Notes: generated from the sequence alone by a model not told the origin. A stretch of 64,000 nucleotides of DNA from Agromyces ramosus (GCF_030817175.1 NZ_JAUSYY010000001.1:1240001-1304000); one strand, 5' to 3'. Numbered from the stretch's first letter, positions 44,504 through 52,938 are shown. Numbers and translations: made by a program.

Positions 44504-46258
44504 TCAGGACAAGCTGGCGTAGACGGCGGCCTCCCAGGGGCCGAGCAGCGCGCCAGGCGCGGGCGCAGGGGCATCCGTCACCGAGTTCGTCAACAGGAGC
44601 TCGGCGTCGTGCCAGCGCTCGGTGAAGCCGGGCGCGAACGCCACCGCGTGCTCGGCGCCCGAGAGGTTCACCACCACCAGGAGGCGGTCGGCCCCGAGCA
44701 GGCGCTCGAACGCGAAGATCGCCGGGTGCCCGGCATCCGCTCGCTCAAAGCTGCCGTGGGCGACGACCGGCAACTCGTGCCGCAGGGCGATGAGCCGGCG
44801 GTAGTACTCGAAGACCGAGTCGGGATGGTCGTACTGGGCGGCCGCGTTGATGCGATCGTGGTTCGGGTTGATGCCGATCCACGGGCTGCCGGTCGTGAAG
44901 CCGGCGTTCGGCGAGTCGTTCCACTGCACCGGGGTGCGGGCGTGATCACGGCTCATCGCGCGGAGCCCGGCGATCGCGTCGGCCATCGCGGTGCCGCTGG
45001 ACACGTCTTCGGCGTAGGCGTTGAGCGACTCGACGTCGCGGTATTCCTCGATCGTGGCGAACGGCGCGTTCGTCATGCCGAGCTCCTCGCCCTGGTAGAC
45101 GTAGGGGGTACCCCGCTGCAGGTGCAGCATCGTCGCGAGCGCCGTCGCCGACTGTCGCCAGAAGTCGCCGTCGTCGCCGAATCGGCTCACCGAGCGCGCC
45201 TGGTCGTGGTTCGAGAGGTAAAGGCTGTTCCAGCCGATCTCGGCGAGGCCCTCCTGCCAGCGGGTGAGCGAGGCCGCGAGCTCCCCCGGCGCGAGCACGC
45301 GCGGGCGGAACTTCGACACTCCATGGTCGAGGCCCACATGCTCGAATTGGAATACCATGTCGACCTCGCGCCGCGCCGGGTCGGTGAACAGTTGGGCCTC
45401 CTCGACGGTGACACCCGGCGTCTCGCCCACGGTGATGAGCCCGTCGCGCCCGTCGAAGACCTCGCGGTGCATCTCCTGCATGAACTCGTGCAGGCGCGGC
45501 CCGCCCGCGTAGTAGGCGAATCCGTCGCCGTACCGGCGCCCCTCGCGCACGGGTCCGTCGGGCAGCTCCGGATGCTTCGAGATCAGGTTGATGACGTCCA
45601 TGCGGAACCCGTCGACGCCGCGGTCGAGCCACCAGCGCATCATCTCGTAGACGGCGGCGCGCACCTCGGAGTTCTCCCAATTGAGGTCGGGCTGCTTCAC
45701 GTCGAAGAGGTGCAGGTAGAACTCGCCGGATGCCTCGTCGAACTGCCAGGCCGGACCGCTGAAGAACGACTCCCAGTTGGTGGGCTCGGCTCCCGGTGCG
45801 CCGGGCGCCATCCCGTCGCGGGCCGGCCGCCACCAGTACCAGTCGCGCTTCGGGTTGTCGCGGCTCGAGCGCGACTCGACGAACCACGGATGCTCGTCGG
45901 ACGTGTGGTTCACCACGAGGTCCATGACGAGTTTCATGCCGCGCGCGTGCATCGCAGCGCACAGCTCATCGAACTCGGCGAGCGTTCCGAACACCGGGTC
46001 TATGTCCTGGTAGTCGCTGATGTCATAGCCGTTGTCGGCCTGCGGCGAGCGGTAGATCGGTGAGAGCCACACGACGTCGACGCCGAGCCGCTCGAGGTGA
46101 TCGAGCCGGTTCAGGATGCCGCGGAGATCGCCGATCCCGTCGCCGTCGGAGTCCTGGAAGCTCCGCGGGTAGACCTGGTAGACGACGGCCGACTTCCACC
46201 AGTCGGGGGCGGTGCTGTCGGTCGCGGTGGTCGTCTCGGTCGCTGCTGGAGTCGACAT
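44504..46258 (-). CDS. GH13 alpha-glucosidase (oligo-1,6-glucosidase type)
   Basis: The 584-residue cytoplasmic TIM-barrel glucosidase shows all four GH13 regions: MDLVVNHTSDEH, GFRMDVINLI (nucleophile Asp), VGETPG (acid/base Glu) and SNHDQ (third Asp). QPDLNWEN is the fifth region, typical of the oligo-1,6-glucosidase/trehalose-6-phosphate hydrolase/alpha-glucosidase subfamilies. It would cleave alpha-glucosides such as isomaltose or maltose-derived oligomers; the exact bond is not decided. Start 46258 is chosen from TACGCT 6 nt upstream (46265-46270, minus strand). No sugar transporter is adjacent, so the substrate source is unclear. Confidence 0.93.
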   Translation of the reverse strand: MSTPAATETTTATDSTAPDWWKSAVVYQVYPRSFQDSDGDGIGDLRGILNRLDHLERLGVDVVWLSPIYRSPQADNGYDISDYQDIDPVFGTLAEFDELCAAMHARGMKLVMDLVVNHTSDEHPWFVESRSSRDNPKRDWYWWRPARDGMAPGAPGAEPTNWESFFSGPAWQFDEASGEFYLHLFDVKQPDLNWENSEVRAAVYEMMRWWLDRGVDGFRMDVINLISKHPELPDGPVREGRRYGDGFAYYAGGPRLHEFMQEMHREVFDGRDGLITVGETPGVTVEEAQLFTDPARREVDMVFQFEHVGLDHGVSKFRPRVLAPGELAASLTRWQEGLAEIGWNSLYLSNHDQARSVSRFGDDGDFWRQSATALATMLHLQRGTPYVYQGEELGMTNAPFATIEEYRDVESLNAYAEDVSSGTAMADAIAGLRAMSRDHARTPVQWNDSPNAGFTTGSPWIGINPNHDRINAAAQYDHPDSVFEYYRRLIALRHELPVVAHGSFERADAGHPAIFAFERLLGADRLLVVVNLSGAEHAVAFAPGFTERWHDAELLLTNSVTDAPAPAPGALLGPWEAAVYASLS

Positions 46259-46264
46259 GGGTTC

Positions 46265-46270
46265 CAGCGT
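46265..46270 (-). promoter_or_regulatory. -10 box for leaderless GH13 transcript
   Basis: Minus-strand TACGCT is 6 nt before ATG 46258. It lies back to back with the TACGGT box of the divergent lipoprotein gene. Confidence 0.55.
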
Positions 46271-46286
46271 ATGGCCGGGCGGCATT

Positions 46287-46301
46287 GTGTGCGAGCCACA
46301 C
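46287..46301. promoter_or_regulatory. Inverted repeat between divergent leaderless promoters
   Basis: GTGTG-cgagc-CACAC lies between the two -10 boxes and overlaps the likely -35 (TTGTGT, 46285-46290) of the plus-strand gene. It is a candidate operator that could act on both directions. Confidence 0.45.
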
Positions 46302-46308
46302 GACGCCG

Positions 46309-46314
46309 TACGGT
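46309..46314 (+). promoter_or_regulatory. -10 box for leaderless lipoprotein transcript
   Basis: TACGGT is 6 nt before GTG 46321, and TTGTGT stands 18 bp upstream as a -35 box. Confidence 0.6.
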
Positions 46315-46320
46315 CGTCTC

Positions 46321-47724
46321 GTGCCGACCGGGACCCGACGAAGCGTGACCGCTGCCCTTGCCGTGTTGTTGCTGCTCTCAGGTTGCGCGGGTGGCACGGG
46401 CGGCACCACCGGTCGGGAGGCGGACGTCGACCTGGTGGGCTGCGATGAGCTGGTGCCGTCCGACGACCTCGTCGCCGCCGCACTCACCGACGTCGCCGGC
46501 GTGGAGCCCAGCCCCGTGCCGGCGATGCCACCGCTCGAGTTCGACCCGTTCCCGATGCTCCTGCCGGCCGCCGGCGGTCTCCGCTGTTCGTGGAACGCCG
46601 GCGCGCCCGCCGTCGACTTCACGAGCGATTGGGGCTACCTCTCGGTCGAGGCGATTCCGTACGACGGTGATGCCGTGAACGTGCGAGACGCCGACGGCGA
46701 GCCGATCGCCTCGTCGACGTCGATCCGGGGCCACGACGCGGTCGCGGCATGCCGGGGCTGGGCATTCGAGTGCGTGGTCGCCGCCTCGGTCGAGGGCGTG
46801 TGGATGCAGGTGAGGCTGCAGTGGCCTGCGTTCAACAGCGTGTCGCGATTCGCAGCGGTCAACGACGAGCTCGTGCTCGACCGGCTCGCCGCGGTCGCCG
46901 AACCCGCCTTCGCGGCGGTCGCTGAGGCCGGTCCTGAGCGACTCGACTGGCCGGCGGTCACCGGCGAAGCCGACTGCAACGGTATTGCACCGACTGCACC
47001 ACCCGGCGGGATGCCCGCAGACGCGCTGCCCGAGTTCTCACGGTTGATCGTCGAGGGCGCTGGAGTGGTGGCGTGCGCGCTCGAAGGCGGACGGCTCTAC
47101 ATCGTGCCCGGAGCGGGCGACCTGATGGAGGGGATGCTCCGCGAGCCCGATTTCGACGGGGCACTCGAGCCGCTCGACGATCGCATCGGGTATCCGGCGC
47201 TCGGCCGGGCGTCAGGCCCCGGCGGCATGCTCGTCATCCTGACGATCGCGGAGGACGCGTATGTCATCGACGCGGGCGACGCCGTGGCCTACGCGCGCGA
47301 CATCCTCACCGCTCGCGTCGCCGACTATGCCGGCCCGCAGCGCGACGAGTCGCTGCGGGCCCCGGACATCGCCACCGCCGAGGCGGAGGGGCTCGCGCTG
47401 GTCGAGGGCACTGCGGCGGAGCTCGGGCTCACGATCGCCACGACCTATCCACCCGAACGCCGCCGGTGCGAGCATCCCGACGGCTTCCCCGGCGTCGTGT
47501 CGGAGGTCGTGGTGACCACTGCTGCGTCGTCGACGCCCGACGAGGAGCTCTTCGAGCTCGTCGACCGGTACTGGTCTTCACGTTCGCTCACGGTGTACCA
47601 CCCCGACAACGGCATCGCCGCCGAGGGTACTGCCGGTGGTCTCATCAGCACGGTGTACCTGACCGCGTCGGAGTTCGGCGGTGGGCCGAGCATCCGCGTG
47701 CAGTTGCCCTGCGCACTCGAGTAG
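46321..47724 (+). CDS. Lipoprotein, unknown function
   Basis: This 467-residue exported lipoprotein has a signal with hydrophobic core and lipobox LLSGC (Cys at residue 22), followed by a Gly/Thr linker. The mature part contains several cysteines (LVGCDEL, LRCSWNAG, AACRGWAFEC, EADCNG, VACALE, RRRCEHP, QLPCALE). Their spacing suggests two or three repeated DUF3558-like or similar cysteine-stabilised domains that end on the cell surface. No enzyme motif is seen. GTG 46321 is set by the leaderless promoter. It lies upstream of the membrane protein/GntR operon but is separated by that operon's own operator. Confidence 0.8.
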   Translation: MPTGTRRSVTAALAVLLLLSGCAGGTGGTTGREADVDLVGCDELVPSDDLVAAALTDVAGVEPSPVPAMPPLEFDPFPMLLPAAGGLRCSWNAGAPAVDFTSDWGYLSVEAIPYDGDAVNVRDADGEPIASSTSIRGHDAVAACRGWAFECVVAASVEGVWMQVRLQWPAFNSVSRFAAVNDELVLDRLAAVAEPAFAAVAEAGPERLDWPAVTGEADCNGIAPTAPPGGMPADALPEFSRLIVEGAGVVACALEGGRLYIVPGAGDLMEGMLREPDFDGALEPLDDRIGYPALGRASGPGGMLVILTIAEDAYVIDAGDAVAYARDILTARVADYAGPQRDESLRAPDIATAEAEGLALVEGTAAELGLTIATTYPPERRRCEHPDGFPGVVSEVVVTTAASSTPDEELFELVDRYWSSRSLTVYHPDNGIAAEGTAGGLISTVYLTASEFGGGPSIRVQLPCALE

Positions 47725-47764
47725 CCGTCGCCGCCACGAGGCTTGTACTCATCGGATGTCACAA

Positions 47765-47788
47765 GTTGTGTTATACATATGACACAAC
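47765..47788. promoter_or_regulatory. GntR operator/promoter of the membrane protein-GntR operon
   Basis: GTTGTGT-N10-ACACAAC has perfect 7-bp arms around an AT-rich core (TATACATATG) that also contains a -10-like TATACA. This is the layout of YtrA-type GntR operators (GTGT...ACAC). A second small palindrome CACAA-g-TTGTG overlaps its left arm. Confidence 0.75.
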
Positions 47789-47807
47789 AAAGCGAGACGG
47801 AGCCGAT

Positions 47808-48863
47808 ATGTGGCAGCACTTCATCACCTCGATCACCGCGATCACCTTGTCCGACCTTGTGGCCATCGCCTTCACGCTTCCGCTGTTCTCTCTGGTGGTC
47901 GCCTCGCTCATCGTCGCGGGCACGCTCCTCGTGGCACGGCTGCGCAGCGAGCGCGGTCGCACCGCACCGCACAACGTTGCTGCGGAACCCGCGGTCGCAG
48001 CGCGATACCTGCCCGAGCACCGCACACTCGGCGTCGGCGCCATCGCTGTCATCGTGGTGTTCGCCGTCGAGAACGTCGTACGCGGCTACGTGTTGAACCT
48101 CTCGGACATCGTCGAGTGGTGGCAGTACGCCACGCCGTTGTTCGCCGCCGCCCTCTGCCTGACCGTGGTGCTAGGCCTCATCCTCTTCAGGGGAACCACC
48201 CCGCCCGAGCAGCCGGTGGTGTCGGCGGCGCGTCGCACGTGGACGAGTTTCGGGTCGGAGGCGGGCCTCCTCGGCGCGGCCGCCGCCTTCGTCGCCTTGC
48301 TCGTGACGACCATCGCTGCCGGGCTGGCATCTTCGGCCGATGGGCGCGGCCGGTTCATCCACCTCGAACTCCGCGTGCCGAACGAGGTGATCGACCCGAT
48401 CCGCCCGTGGTTCTACGGGTGGGACTTCGGCGTGCCGGTCATCGTCTGCCTCGCCGCACTCGCCGTGGCGACCTGGGCGACCCTCCGCAGCAACGCGGTA
48501 CGCCCATTCATCCGGCCCGACACCGTCGGGGCCGAGCAGGCAGCGCGCGCCGAGGTCGCGTCCGCGGTTGTGCGCATCGCAACGGCCGGCGTGCTGCTCG
48601 CACTCGCCGGCGCGTGGCGGTTCATCGCCCGCGCGGGCTCGCTCTCGCAGCTGGTGATCGTCGACGACGGGCGCCGAGACTCCTACGACATGACCTGGCG
48701 ATACGCGGAGTTCGCGGTCGCTGTCGGCTGGCTCGCTCCCGCCGTCGAGATCACCGCGTTCGCGCTGCTCCTGCTCGTCGCGAGCCGGCCGCGTCGCGTG
48801 CGGGTTCTCGCGTCCTCGACCGTGCGAACCGAGCGAACGACGCATCCGGAGACCGCGCGATGA
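47808..48863 (+). CDS. Multi-span membrane protein
   Basis: The 351-residue protein has about seven to eight hydrophobic helices (starting SLVVASLIVAGTLLVARL and GAIAVIVVFAVENVV, ending in the EITAFALLLLVASRP helix) and short charged loops. There is no recognised transporter signature or ATPase partner. GGAG at 47799-47802 precedes ATG 47808, and the operator above sits at its promoter. Its stop overlaps the GntR start (ATGA, 48860-48863), so regulator and membrane protein are co-produced; YtrA-type GntR genes often lead ABC or membrane operons that respond to cell-envelope stress. Confidence 0.8.
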   Translation: MWQHFITSITAITLSDLVAIAFTLPLFSLVVASLIVAGTLLVARLRSERGRTAPHNVAAEPAVAARYLPEHRTLGVGAIAVIVVFAVENVVRGYVLNLSDIVEWWQYATPLFAAALCLTVVLGLILFRGTTPPEQPVVSAARRTWTSFGSEAGLLGAAAAFVALLVTTIAAGLASSADGRGRFIHLELRVPNEVIDPIRPWFYGWDFGVPVIVCLAALAVATWATLRSNAVRPFIRPDTVGAEQAARAEVASAVVRIATAGVLLALAGAWRFIARAGSLSQLVIVDDGRRDSYDMTWRYAEFAVAVGWLAPAVEITAFALLLLVASRPRRVRVLASSTVRTERTTHPETAR

Positions 48864-49267
48864 CCGCCCAGCCGATCCTGCCGCCGACCGACGAGGCGAG
48901 CCCGGCACTCGACATCTACCGCCAGTTCCGGGGCCTCATCGTCTCGGGTCAACTCGGCGCGGGCGAACGACTGCCGACTGTCCGGCAGACGGCGAGCGAC
49001 CTCGGCGTGGCACCGGGCACTGCGGCCAAGGCATACAAGCTGCTCGAGCGAGACGGGCTCGTCATCACCCGCACCGCTGCCGGCACGCGCGTCGCCGAGT
49101 CGGCGGCCGCGCTCCCCCGGTCGGTCGTTCGGCGCATTCGCGACCTCGTGACCGATTCGAAATCGGCTGGGATCGGAGTCGACGACGTCATCGACGTGCT
49201 GCGGGCCGTCTGGCAGGCGGAATCAGGCGCCGCAGCCCAGCCGGACGAAACGGGCCCGACGAGTTAA
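48860..49267 (+). CDS. YtrA-type GntR-family regulator
   Basis: This 135-residue regulator consists of a GntR winged helix (IYRQFRGLIVSGQLGAGERLPTVRQTASDLGVAPGTAAKAYKLLERDGLV) and a short C-terminal helical tail, the form of the small YtrA subfamily. It lacks a large ligand domain. It is likely an autorepressor of the operon through the 47765 palindrome. The start overlaps the membrane protein stop by 4 nt. The operon ends at 49267, 56 bp before the next gene. Confidence 0.92.
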   Translation: MTAQPILPPTDEASPALDIYRQFRGLIVSGQLGAGERLPTVRQTASDLGVAPGTAAKAYKLLERDGLVITRTAAGTRVAESAAALPRSVVRRIRDLVTDSKSAGIGVDDVIDVLRAVWQAESGAAAQPDETGPTS

Positions 49268-49323
49268 GAACCACCCCATTCCGGACATGTCCTTCATGAG
49301 GGCACTCCATGAAGGGATCACTG

Positions 49324-49977
49324 ATGGATTGGGTGGATGAGGTGGTGCGGAATGCTGCACCGCCGCCGCTCGGGGACGACTCGGCAGTTGCGGAGCAGGC
49401 TGCGGCCGTCGCGCGAGCCGTGGTCGCGGCGCAGACACGCGAGCGCGCACGGATCTCGCGCCTCCGAGGGTTCCTCGGGGGCACGGCCCTCGGGATCGGC
49501 GTTCTCGGCCTCGGCGTCACCGCTGCGACGGCGGGGCCGGCGGTGTTCGCGTGGTTGGGCTGGACGCCAGACGTCGTCGCCCAGCGCAGCTTCGAGCTTG
49601 GAGACGGATCCGAACCCGGCCTGTGCGAGGTCTTCATTCGGGTGATTCCCGAGTACCACGACATTTCGAACGAGGAGGCGGATCGGCGAACCGAAGAGGC
49701 GCGGAAGTTTCTGACCGGGCACGACTGGGAACCGCTCATCGCATCCATCACAGAGAGCGAGATCCAGACCGCGTTCGCAGAGGAGGTTGCTCGACGCTCG
49801 GCGGCCTTGGCGGGCAGCACCACGCCACCACCAGCCACACTGTCCGGTGCCGCGACCGACGTGATGTTCGACCGATTCTCCGCCGAGTTCGAACGTGCCG
49901 GCCATCTGCAGCACGGAGTTTCGCTGGAAGCGGCGGCAGGCCCGTGCGGCGACACGAGCGACGGCCCCACGCAATGA
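49324..49977 (+). CDS. Single-span membrane protein coupled to an ECF sigma factor (possible anti-sigma)
   Basis: The 217-residue protein has an N-terminal cytoplasmic region of about 50 residues (DWVDEVVRNAAPPPLGDDSAVAEQAAAVARAVVAAQTRERARIS), one hydrophobic helix (about 53-80) and an exported part with two cysteines. The layout is that of a sigma-controlling membrane protein, but no zinc anti-sigma (HxxxCxxC) motif is present, so the role is inferred from position. ATG 49324 has AAGGGA 7 nt upstream; the earlier ATG at 49309 has no such signal. Its stop overlaps the sigma factor start (ATGA, 49974-49977). A GGACATGTCC palindrome (49283-49292) lies upstream. Confidence 0.7.
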   Translation: MDWVDEVVRNAAPPPLGDDSAVAEQAAAVARAVVAAQTRERARISRLRGFLGGTALGIGVLGLGVTAATAGPAVFAWLGWTPDVVAQRSFELGDGSEPGLCEVFIRVIPEYHDISNEEADRRTEEARKFLTGHDWEPLIASITESEIQTAFAEEVARRSAALAGSTTPPPATLSGAATDVMFDRFSAEFERAGHLQHGVSLEAAAGPCGDTSDGPTQ

Positions 49978-50498
49978 AGCGTCGAAAGCGCTCGGCCGCA
50001 GCGGCGCACCTGGAGCGCGCGTACCTGGCGAATGCCGCAGACCTGCTCAGTTACTTCGGCAGGCGAGTGCGGGTGGCGGCCGACGCTGCCGATCTGCTCA
50101 GTGAGACGTTCGTAGTCGCCTGGCGGCGAGGAGATCGCATGCCCGCAGACCCAGAACAGGCCCGCATGTGGCTGTTCGGCGTCGCGAGGCGAGTGCTCGC
50201 CAACGCCGCCCGTGGCGAGGGCCGCCACGCCGACCTCACCGGGAAGTTGCGCGCGCACCTCGAGACAGTCCCGACCGAGCAGGTCGACGGGCAGGTGCTC
50301 GATGTACGCGCAGCACTCGACGCCATCCCTGCAGACCAATCCGAACTGGTGCGACTCGTCCTCTGGGATGGCTTCACCGTGCTCGAGGCGGCCACGATCC
50401 TCGGGATCAGCGAGTCCACCGCTCGCGGTCGCTTCCAACGAGCCCGCATCCGGCTCCGCGAACTCCTCCGGGAACACCAGTACGAAGGGAACGCATGA
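49974..50498 (+). CDS. ECF-type RNA polymerase sigma factor
   Basis: The 174-residue sigma-70-family ECF factor has region 2 with LERAYLANAADLLSYFGRR and DAADLLSETFVVAWRRGDRMP (core binding and -10 contacts), a linker, and region 4 (ALDAIPADQSELVRLVLWDGFTVLEAATILGISESTARGRFQRARIRLREL), which contacts the -35. It directs transcription of a small regulon, probably including its own cassette. The start overlaps the upstream membrane gene and the stop overlaps the start of the 35-residue ORF. Confidence 0.93.
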   Translation: MKRRKRSAAAAHLERAYLANAADLLSYFGRRVRVAADAADLLSETFVVAWRRGDRMPADPEQARMWLFGVARRVLANAARGEGRHADLTGKLRAHLETVPTEQVDGQVLDVRAALDAIPADQSELVRLVLWDGFTVLEAATILGISESTARGRFQRARIRLRELLREHQYEGNA

Positions 50499-50602
50499 TG
50501 AACGCCCAACCCATCGACCCGGCCGCGATCACATTGCCGCCGACCCAGTCGATCGATATCACGGCCCACTTCCTCAACACCGACCACGAACCCGTCGCGT
50601 GA
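50495..50602 (+). CDS. 35-residue peptide coupled to the ECF sigma factor
   Basis: ATG 50495 overlaps the sigma stop (ATGA) and the frame encodes MMNAQPIDPAAITLPP..., a 35-residue acidic-neutral peptide with no Cys and no membrane helix. GAAGGGA stands 5-11 nt upstream as a ribosome binding site. Its stop in turn overlaps a GTG (GTGA, 50599-50602). The chain of 4-nt overlaps argues that it is really translated. Function is unknown: it could be a secretion-independent signal, an anti-sigma regulator, or the leftover N-terminus of a larger protein. Confidence 0.6.
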   Translation: MMNAQPIDPAAITLPPTQSIDITAHFLNTDHEPVA

Positions 50603-50739
50603 CGAGCGATCGCCCGCCGCTACCGGTCGCCATCTTCGTCGTCCTCGGCTGCTGCTCGCGAGCGGCCTTGCGGCGTACGCCCTCGCGGCGCCGAGCGCAG
50701 TCTCCCTGGTGGGCGCCTTCGTGCTGCTCGCTCGTATAG
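50599..50739 (+). pseudogene. Remnant of a small membrane protein (frameshifted)
   Basis: From GTG 50599 the frame reads VTSDRPPLPVAIFVVLG, the start of a membrane helix. It then turns to Cys/Arg-rich text and stops at 50737-50739. If one base is added near 50647, it continues LLLASGLAAYALAAPSAVSL followed by VGAFVLLARI, a second hydrophobic helix. The break looks like a 1-nt loss in a two-helix protein. The restored frame has no early stop, so more decay may follow. Confidence 0.4.
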
Positions 50740-50847
50740 CCCATGTCAAGGGGCTCCCCTGCCCGCAGGGCCGCGCGTTAGAACGGAAACGAGTGACACG
50801 CACGCTCTTCTCGGCGCCACGATGGCGTTCGGACCGAAGGAGGAATC

Positions 50848-51384
50848 GTGGACAGCAACACTCCGCTCCAGCGAGCCAAGCAGCCGCGCACCGCGCTCGC
50901 AGGGCCATACGGCCACCCGTTCCATCCGATCCTCGTGACCATCCCGATCGGCACGTGGGTGGCGAGCCTCATCTTCGACTTGATGGGCCTCGGCGCCGCA
51001 GACCCGACGCCGTTCGCGCTGGGCGCGCAGGTGCTGATCGCGATCGGCATCATCGGCGCGCTCCTCGCGGCGATCTTCGGCTTCATCGACTTCACGGGCA
51101 TCGCCTCCGGCACTCCTGCGAAGCGGACGGCCCTGATCCACATGTCGCTGAACCTCGGCGTCGTGGTGCTCTTCGCGGTGAACTACTTCGTGCGCGCGGC
51201 ATCCGATCACGACGAAGTGAACATCACGGGACTCGTGCTGACCATCATCGGACTCGCGGCGCTCGGTGTCTCGGGCTGGCTGGGCGGCAAGCTCGCCTAT
51301 CACTACGGCGTGCGGGTCGCCGACGAGGGCACCCAGGCGGAGGGTTTCCGCCCCGCCGCAGGTGAAGGTTCCCGGCAACGATGA
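50848..51384 (+). CDS. DUF2231 membrane protein
   Basis: This 178-residue protein has four hydrophobic helices and the DUF2231 opening GPYGHPFHPILVTIPIGTWVASLIFDLM, with the conserved HPxHP-like pair that may hold a redox centre or metal. These proteins often accompany electron-transfer or dehydrogenase genes. AAGGAGGA precedes GTG 50848. The stop overlaps the next SDR gene start (ATGA, 51381-51384), so a membrane partner role for that dehydrogenase is plausible. Confidence 0.88.
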   Translation: MDSNTPLQRAKQPRTALAGPYGHPFHPILVTIPIGTWVASLIFDLMGLGAADPTPFALGAQVLIAIGIIGALLAAIFGFIDFTGIASGTPAKRTALIHMSLNLGVVVLFAVNYFVRAASDHDEVNITGLVLTIIGLAALGVSGWLGGKLAYHYGVRVADEGTQAEGFRPAAGEGSRQR

Positions 51385-52418
51385 TGACGCAGCAGGCTCC
51401 CGACCTCCGGCCGAAGGACCTCGCCCGGCACGTCGTCGTGATCACGGGCGCTTCATCAGGAATCGGGCGGGCGACCGCCCTCGAGTTCGGCCGCCGTAGA
51501 GCGAGCGTGGTCGCCGCGGCGCGCAATCAGGCGGCACTGCAGTCGGTAGCCGATGAGATCGACCGGCTCGGCGGCAACGCGATTCCGGTCGTGACCGATG
51601 TCAGCGACTTCGAGCAGGTCGCCGACTTGGCATCGCGCGCGGCGGAGCGGTTCGGGCACATCAACACCTGGGTGAACAACGCCGCGGTCTCGACCTACGG
51701 CACGGTCGAGCAGATGGACGCTGCCGAGCTCCATCGCGTGGTGGAGGTCAACCTGATGGGCGAGATCTACGGCATGAAGGCGGCGCTGCCCTACCTCCGG
51801 GAGTCGGGCGGTTCGATCATCAACGTCTCCTCGGCACTCGGCGAGCGCGCCATCTCGCTGCAGGCCGCATACTGCGCGGCCAAGCACGGGGTGGTCGGCT
51901 TCGGCGAGGCGCTCCGGCTCGAGCTGAAGGCCGCGGGTTCACCCGTGCAGGTGGTCGACGTGCTGCCGTCGTCGATGAACACGCCGCTGTTCAACCACGC
52001 CCGTTCGAAGCTGGGCGTGAAGCCCAAGCCGGTCGGACGCATCTACGAGCCGCAGGTCGCAGCCGAGGCGATCGTGGCTGCGGCCCAGCGCCCCGTGCGG
52101 CAGGTCTACGTGGGATTCGCGGGTCGGCTCCTCGCCGTTCTCCAGCGGATCAGCCCCCGCCTCACCGACTGGTACATGGCCGGCCCGGGAGACGCCGTGG
52201 CGGGCCAGCGGACAGACCGGCCGGACGACGGCGTCGACAACCTGTTCACGGCGAGCACGGGGCCCGGCAGGACGACGGGCGATTTCGGCGAACGATCCAA
52301 GTCCACCAGCATCTACACGAGGGCGCTCGCGCCCCATCCGGCGATCGTCAGAACGGCGATGCTGACCGTCGCCGCCATGGGGGTGATGGCGCTTCGCCGC
52401 GGCCGCGGCCGGACATGA
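51381..52418 (+). CDS. SDR-family oxidoreductase with C-terminal extension
   Basis: The 345-residue short-chain dehydrogenase has TGASSGIGRA (about residues 22-31), NNAAVSTYG, and catalytic YCAAKHG after SSALGERAIS. An added C-terminal region of about 90 residues (YVGFAGRLLAVLQRISPRLTDWYMAGPG, then a polar linker and a hydrophobic end) suggests attachment to the membrane or to the coupled DUF2231 protein. It would use NAD(P) to act on an unknown alcohol or ketone. Start overlap of 4 nt with DUF2231 indicates coupling. Confidence 0.9.
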   Translation: MMTQQAPDLRPKDLARHVVVITGASSGIGRATALEFGRRRASVVAAARNQAALQSVADEIDRLGGNAIPVVTDVSDFEQVADLASRAAERFGHINTWVNNAAVSTYGTVEQMDAAELHRVVEVNLMGEIYGMKAALPYLRESGGSIINVSSALGERAISLQAAYCAAKHGVVGFGEALRLELKAAGSPVQVVDVLPSSMNTPLFNHARSKLGVKPKPVGRIYEPQVAAEAIVAAAQRPVRQVYVGFAGRLLAVLQRISPRLTDWYMAGPGDAVAGQRTDRPDDGVDNLFTASTGPGRTTGDFGERSKSTSIYTRALAPHPAIVRTAMLTVAAMGVMALRRGRGRT

Positions 52419-52510
52419 ACCAGCAAGCTCCACGCACACGTGTCGAATTCAGAGGTTGCCGTTCGTCGGCTTGGTGACGGATGATTCGGCACATCGATTG
52501 GAGCTCACCG

Positions 52511-52852
52511 ATGAAGTACCTGCTGTTGATCTACGGCAATGACGACGCGTGGAACGAGATGTCCTCGCACGGCAGGGGTGCACTGGATGCCGCCCACCGC
52601 GAGTTGCTCGCCGACCTCACCGCTTCCGGCGAGCTCGTGCTCTCGAACGAGCTGAGTACGGAAGATGCGAAGGTGGTGCGACGCGCCGACGACCGTCTGC
52701 TCGTCACGGATGGGCCCTTCACCGAGTCGAAGGAATGGGTCGGCGGGTTCTACCTCGTCGAGGTCGAGGGCGTGGATCGAGCGGTCGAGATCGCCGGCAG
52801 GCTCGAAGAGACGACGTTCTCGGCCGTGGAGGTCCGTGCCCTGCTGCACTGA
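52511..52852 (+). CDS. YCII/DGPF-domain protein
   Basis: The 113-residue protein opens MKYLLLIYGNDD and carries DGPFTESKEWVGGFYLVEVE, the DGPF motif of the YCII-related family. These small dimeric ferredoxin-like proteins often accompany an ECF sigma factor (the SigJ-like or ECF41 groups), though here the nearest sigma is 2 kb away. Function is unknown. Start 52511 matches the family N-terminus; GGAG lies 10-13 nt upstream. A strong hairpin follows at 52875-52902. Confidence 0.87.
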   Translation: MKYLLLIYGNDDAWNEMSSHGRGALDAAHRELLADLTASGELVLSNELSTEDAKVVRRADDRLLVTDGPFTESKEWVGGFYLVEVEGVDRAVEIAGRLEETTFSAVEVRALLH

Positions 52853-52874
52853 ACGGACGGACCACGAACACAGC

Positions 52875-52902
52875 GATGCCCCGGGCAGCAGCCCGGGGCA
52901 TC
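52875..52902. terminator. Strong bidirectional terminator
   Basis: GATGCCCCGGGC (52875-52886), AGCA loop, GCCCGGGGCATC (52891-52902): a perfect 12-bp stem, followed by CGTCATATTCTT. The genes converge here (stops at 52852 + and 52939 -). Confidence 0.85.
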
Positions 52903-52938
52903 CGTCATATTCTTGGTGTGGCGCGGTCGGTGCGCCGC

